This document shows, one piece after another, positions 62,444 to 64,000 of a stretch of 64,000 nucleotides of DNA; within the stretch, counting starts at the first letter, position 1, and the number at the start of each line of letters is the position of its first letter. The notes beneath the pieces were generated by a model. That model saw nothing but the letters and a program-made list of their open reading frames with translations, was not told the DNA's origin and did not search any database. This DNA is from Promethearchaeota archaeon (GTDB lineage: Archaea > Asgardarchaeota > Lokiarchaeia > Sigynarchaeales > SOKP01), in the NCBI GenBank assembly GCA_019057775.1, contig JAHLWT010000255.1:1-64000 (forward strand), read 5' to 3'. The position numbers and the translations under genes are program-made.

Positions 62444-64000
62444 ATGGTGATCAAAATAAGCGGTGAGTTTGATGACGATGATGATGATGAATATGGAACG
62501 GATTATGATCCTAATGATGTAGATCCTGAGAATGACCCTGAAATATCGAATGACAATGATCAAGATTATGATTCCGATAATGCCACAGAAAGCGGGGATT
62601 ATGATCCTAATGATGTAGATCCTGAGAATGACTCTGAAATATCGAATGATAATGATCAAGATTATGATTCCGATAATACCACAGAAAGCGGGGATGAATA
62701 TAATCCCGATTATGGTAATAAAGAGGAAATAGAAGATGAGGGAGTGGAACTTCATACAGGAGAAGAACAAAATGAAGTTCTGGAGAATTTAAGGGGAAAA
62801 GAGGAAAATATAGAAGAAATTATGGAAGAATATTCAGAACCAGAAGCAATTCAACAGGAAGAGAGAGTAGCAGATTCAGATTCTGAAATTCACGAGCCTA
62901 AACCTGAAATAACTTCAAGTGTAGAGACAGAGAATATAGGAACAGAACAAAGTACAATAACCTTACAACAACAATCTCAAGAACAAATTCCAGAACATGA
63001 ACCAGAAGATAATGAAGATATTATTGAACTCATTGATTCTGAAGGTGAACCATTGAAACCAATACAGAATGAGGATGAAGAGATCAACAAGATTATATTC
63101 GATGCAGAAAAAATGGAATGGAAAAAAATGGAATTTCGTGGTGAACATGCATCTTCTCATGAAGAAATGGAAGTAGAAATGTTAGAAGAAGAAATGGAAG
63201 AACTCTTTAATAAGTATGTAGAAATGGGATTAGAACAATTAGAAACTTCATATGAGTTGAATCAAGAGAATCATCAGGAACAGCAAGAATTAGAAGAAAG
63301 ACTCGAAGAAGCTTATACTCAAGAGCAAGAATCAGAAACTTCATATGAGTTGAATCAAGAGAATCATCAGGAACAACAAGAATTAGAAGAAGCTTATACG
63401 CAAGAGCAAGAATTAGAAACTTCGCATGAGTTGAAACAAGAGAATCATCAGGAACCACAAGAATTAGAAGAAAGACTCGAAGAAGCTTATACCCAAGAGC
63501 AAGGATTAGAAACTTCACATGAGTTGAAACAAGAGAATCATCAGGAAAAGGAAGAATTAGAGGAAAGACTCGAAGAAGCTTATACCCAAGAGCAAGAAGA
63601 AAAAGTTACTTTAGAAATGGAACGAGCTCAAGAACAAGATGAAAAAGAAAACATAAAAGAATCTTCACATATAAAGATCAAAGAAAATATGCAAGAGCTT
63701 TCACAGGAATTAGAACAATCAAATAGGAAAAGTCAAGAGATCGAACAGAAGATCATGCAAGAAGTTCATCAAAATATTGTTCAAGAAGAAATTCAAGAAC
63801 AAGTCGAAAAACAAAAAGAATTAACATTAAAAAAGAGTGCTAAATTTTTTAAAGAACGATATAGAGAAGAGACAGGAGGAAGACCAATATATGCCGGAAA
63901 AGAAACTAAAGGATTTATTGAGTGGAAAGACCATCTAAAAGAACAAGGAGAAATGCAGGAAGAAAATGATAACTTATTTCGAGAGAAAAAAAAAGAAACT
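62444..64000 (+). CDS. Long acidic, repetitive coiled-coil protein (3' end outside window)
   Basis: An open frame of 519 codons runs off the right edge. The first ~85 residues are Asp/Asn-rich and contain a 32-residue unit in two near-identical tandem copies (62501-62596 and 62597-62692). Four further units beginning LETSxELxQENHQE and ending YTQEQE (62 to 31 residues apart at most 31) lie at 63239-63598. The rest is Glu/Gln-rich coiled coil. Near the edge, KERYREETGGRPIYAGKETK may start a globular domain. ATG 62444 is in frame; a GGTGATC at 62446-62452 inside the first codons hints at a start a little farther on. It is probably co-transcribed with the HerA gene. Confidence 0.72.
   Translation, partial: MVIKISGEFDDDDDDEYGTDYDPNDVDPENDPEISNDNDQDYDSDNATESGDYDPNDVDPENDSEISNDNDQDYDSDNTTESGDEYNPDYGNKEEIEDEGVELHTGEEQNEVLENLRGKEENIEEIMEEYSEPEAIQQEERVADSDSEIHEPKPEITSSVETENIGTEQSTITLQQQSQEQIPEHEPEDNEDIIELIDSEGEPLKPIQNEDEEINKIIFDAEKMEWKKMEFRGEHASSHEEMEVEMLEEEMEELFNKYVEMGLEQLETSYELNQENHQEQQELEERLEEAYTQEQESETSYELNQENHQEQQELEEAYTQEQELETSHELKQENHQEPQELEERLEEAYTQEQGLETSHELKQENHQEKEELEERLEEAYTQEQEEKVTLEMERAQEQDEKENIKESSHIKIKENMQELSQELEQSNRKSQEIEQKIMQEVHQNIVQEEIQEQVEKQKELTLKKSAKFFKERYREETGGRPIYAGKETKGFIEWKDHLKEQGEMQEENDNLFREKKKET
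62501..62692 (+). repeat. Tandem 96-bp coding repeat, two copies
   Basis: Units at 62501-62596 and 62597-62692 encode DYDPNDVDPENDPEISNDND and twelve further residues each; only a few bases differ between them. The near-identity suggests recent duplication. Confidence 0.9.
63239..63598 (+). repeat. Tandem 81-93-bp coding repeats, four copies
   Basis: Units start at about 63239, 63332, 63413 and 63506. Each encodes ETSxELxQENHQE followed by QELEERLEEAYTQEQ; the second unit lacks the four residues ERLE. All stay in frame, indicating selection for the protein. Confidence 0.88.

Noticed and set aside
62333..63518. Hydrophobic minus-strand reading frames of up to 145 codons
   Set aside because: They are antisense shadows of the acidic repeat gene: Asp/Glu codons read backwards give Ile/Leu/Phe/Val runs, and the internal repetition mirrors the plus-strand repeats.

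Overview
The window is about 30% G+C and comes from an Asgard archaeon, most likely a Lokiarchaeia-type (Promethearchaeota) genome. The grounds are the archaeal 5' end of 16S rRNA at the left edge and archaeal information-processing genes (two TFBs, Cdc6/Orc1, class I LysRS, ABCE1, uL3-uL4-uL23, eL15, eS17, arcTGT, Trm5, DUF371). These sit beside Asgard-typical roadblock/LC7 proteins and MglA/Arf-like small GTPases. Ribosome binding sites resemble GGTGAT about 4-6 nt before the start. That spacing is used here to place several starts, three of them at non-AUG/GUG/UUG codons.

Layout. 1-4.6 kb: 16S rRNA 5' end and leader, a tandem-roadblock protein, an unknown protein, two small GTPases and small ORFs. 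4.8-11.6 kb: a TFB whose zinc ribbon is only recovered with an AUU start, an intron-containing tRNA-Glu, an SSSCA1-like zinc-ribbon protein, eS17, a surface protein, Cdc6/Orc1 with a winged-helix gene, an A24 prepilin peptidase broken at a T13 run, and a V4R-like protein. 11.7-16.2 kb: a membrane platform, a pilin-like protein and an ATPase of a Tad/archaellum-like machine; a Flp-type pilin lies 10 kb away at 26.2 kb. 16.3-36.5 kb: a housekeeping block (uL3, uL4 with an ACG start, uL23, GHMP kinase, LysRS, ABCE1, HIT, a Nif3-like and a gamma-carbonic-anhydrase-like protein that both lack metal ligands, a second TFB, intron-containing tRNA-Ile, AK6, TgtA, DUF371, Trm5, eL15).

36.7-41.6 kb is an accessory cluster: a remnant of one DNA methyltransferase, a winged-helix regulator facing a Dam-type methyltransferase across a perfect 22-bp palindrome, two unknown proteins, and a LAGLIDADG protein. 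41.8-49.4 kb returns to core genes: a glycyl radical enzyme, tRNA-Ala, ValRS, ScpB and ScpA with an N-terminal SAP-like segment.

49.6 kb to the right edge is a second, more broken accessory region. It holds an HTH protein, three partial copies of endonuclease Q, a lone subtilase-propeptide-like protein converging on a cytoplasmic-looking subtilase, a TIR-like protein, a 118-nt structured inverted-repeat element, truncated ADP-ribosylglycohydrolase and GH32 genes, DUF3795, a HEPN-like protein divergent from a minimal nucleotidyltransferase, a nucleotidyltransferase-HD pair abutting a HerA-like ATPase, and a long acidic repetitive protein that runs off the window. Conflict or defence functions here are inferred from domain content. 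The strongest sequence-level oddities are the non-canonical start codons, the two tRNA introns at unusual sites, the inverted-repeat element and the truncated or rejoined genes.
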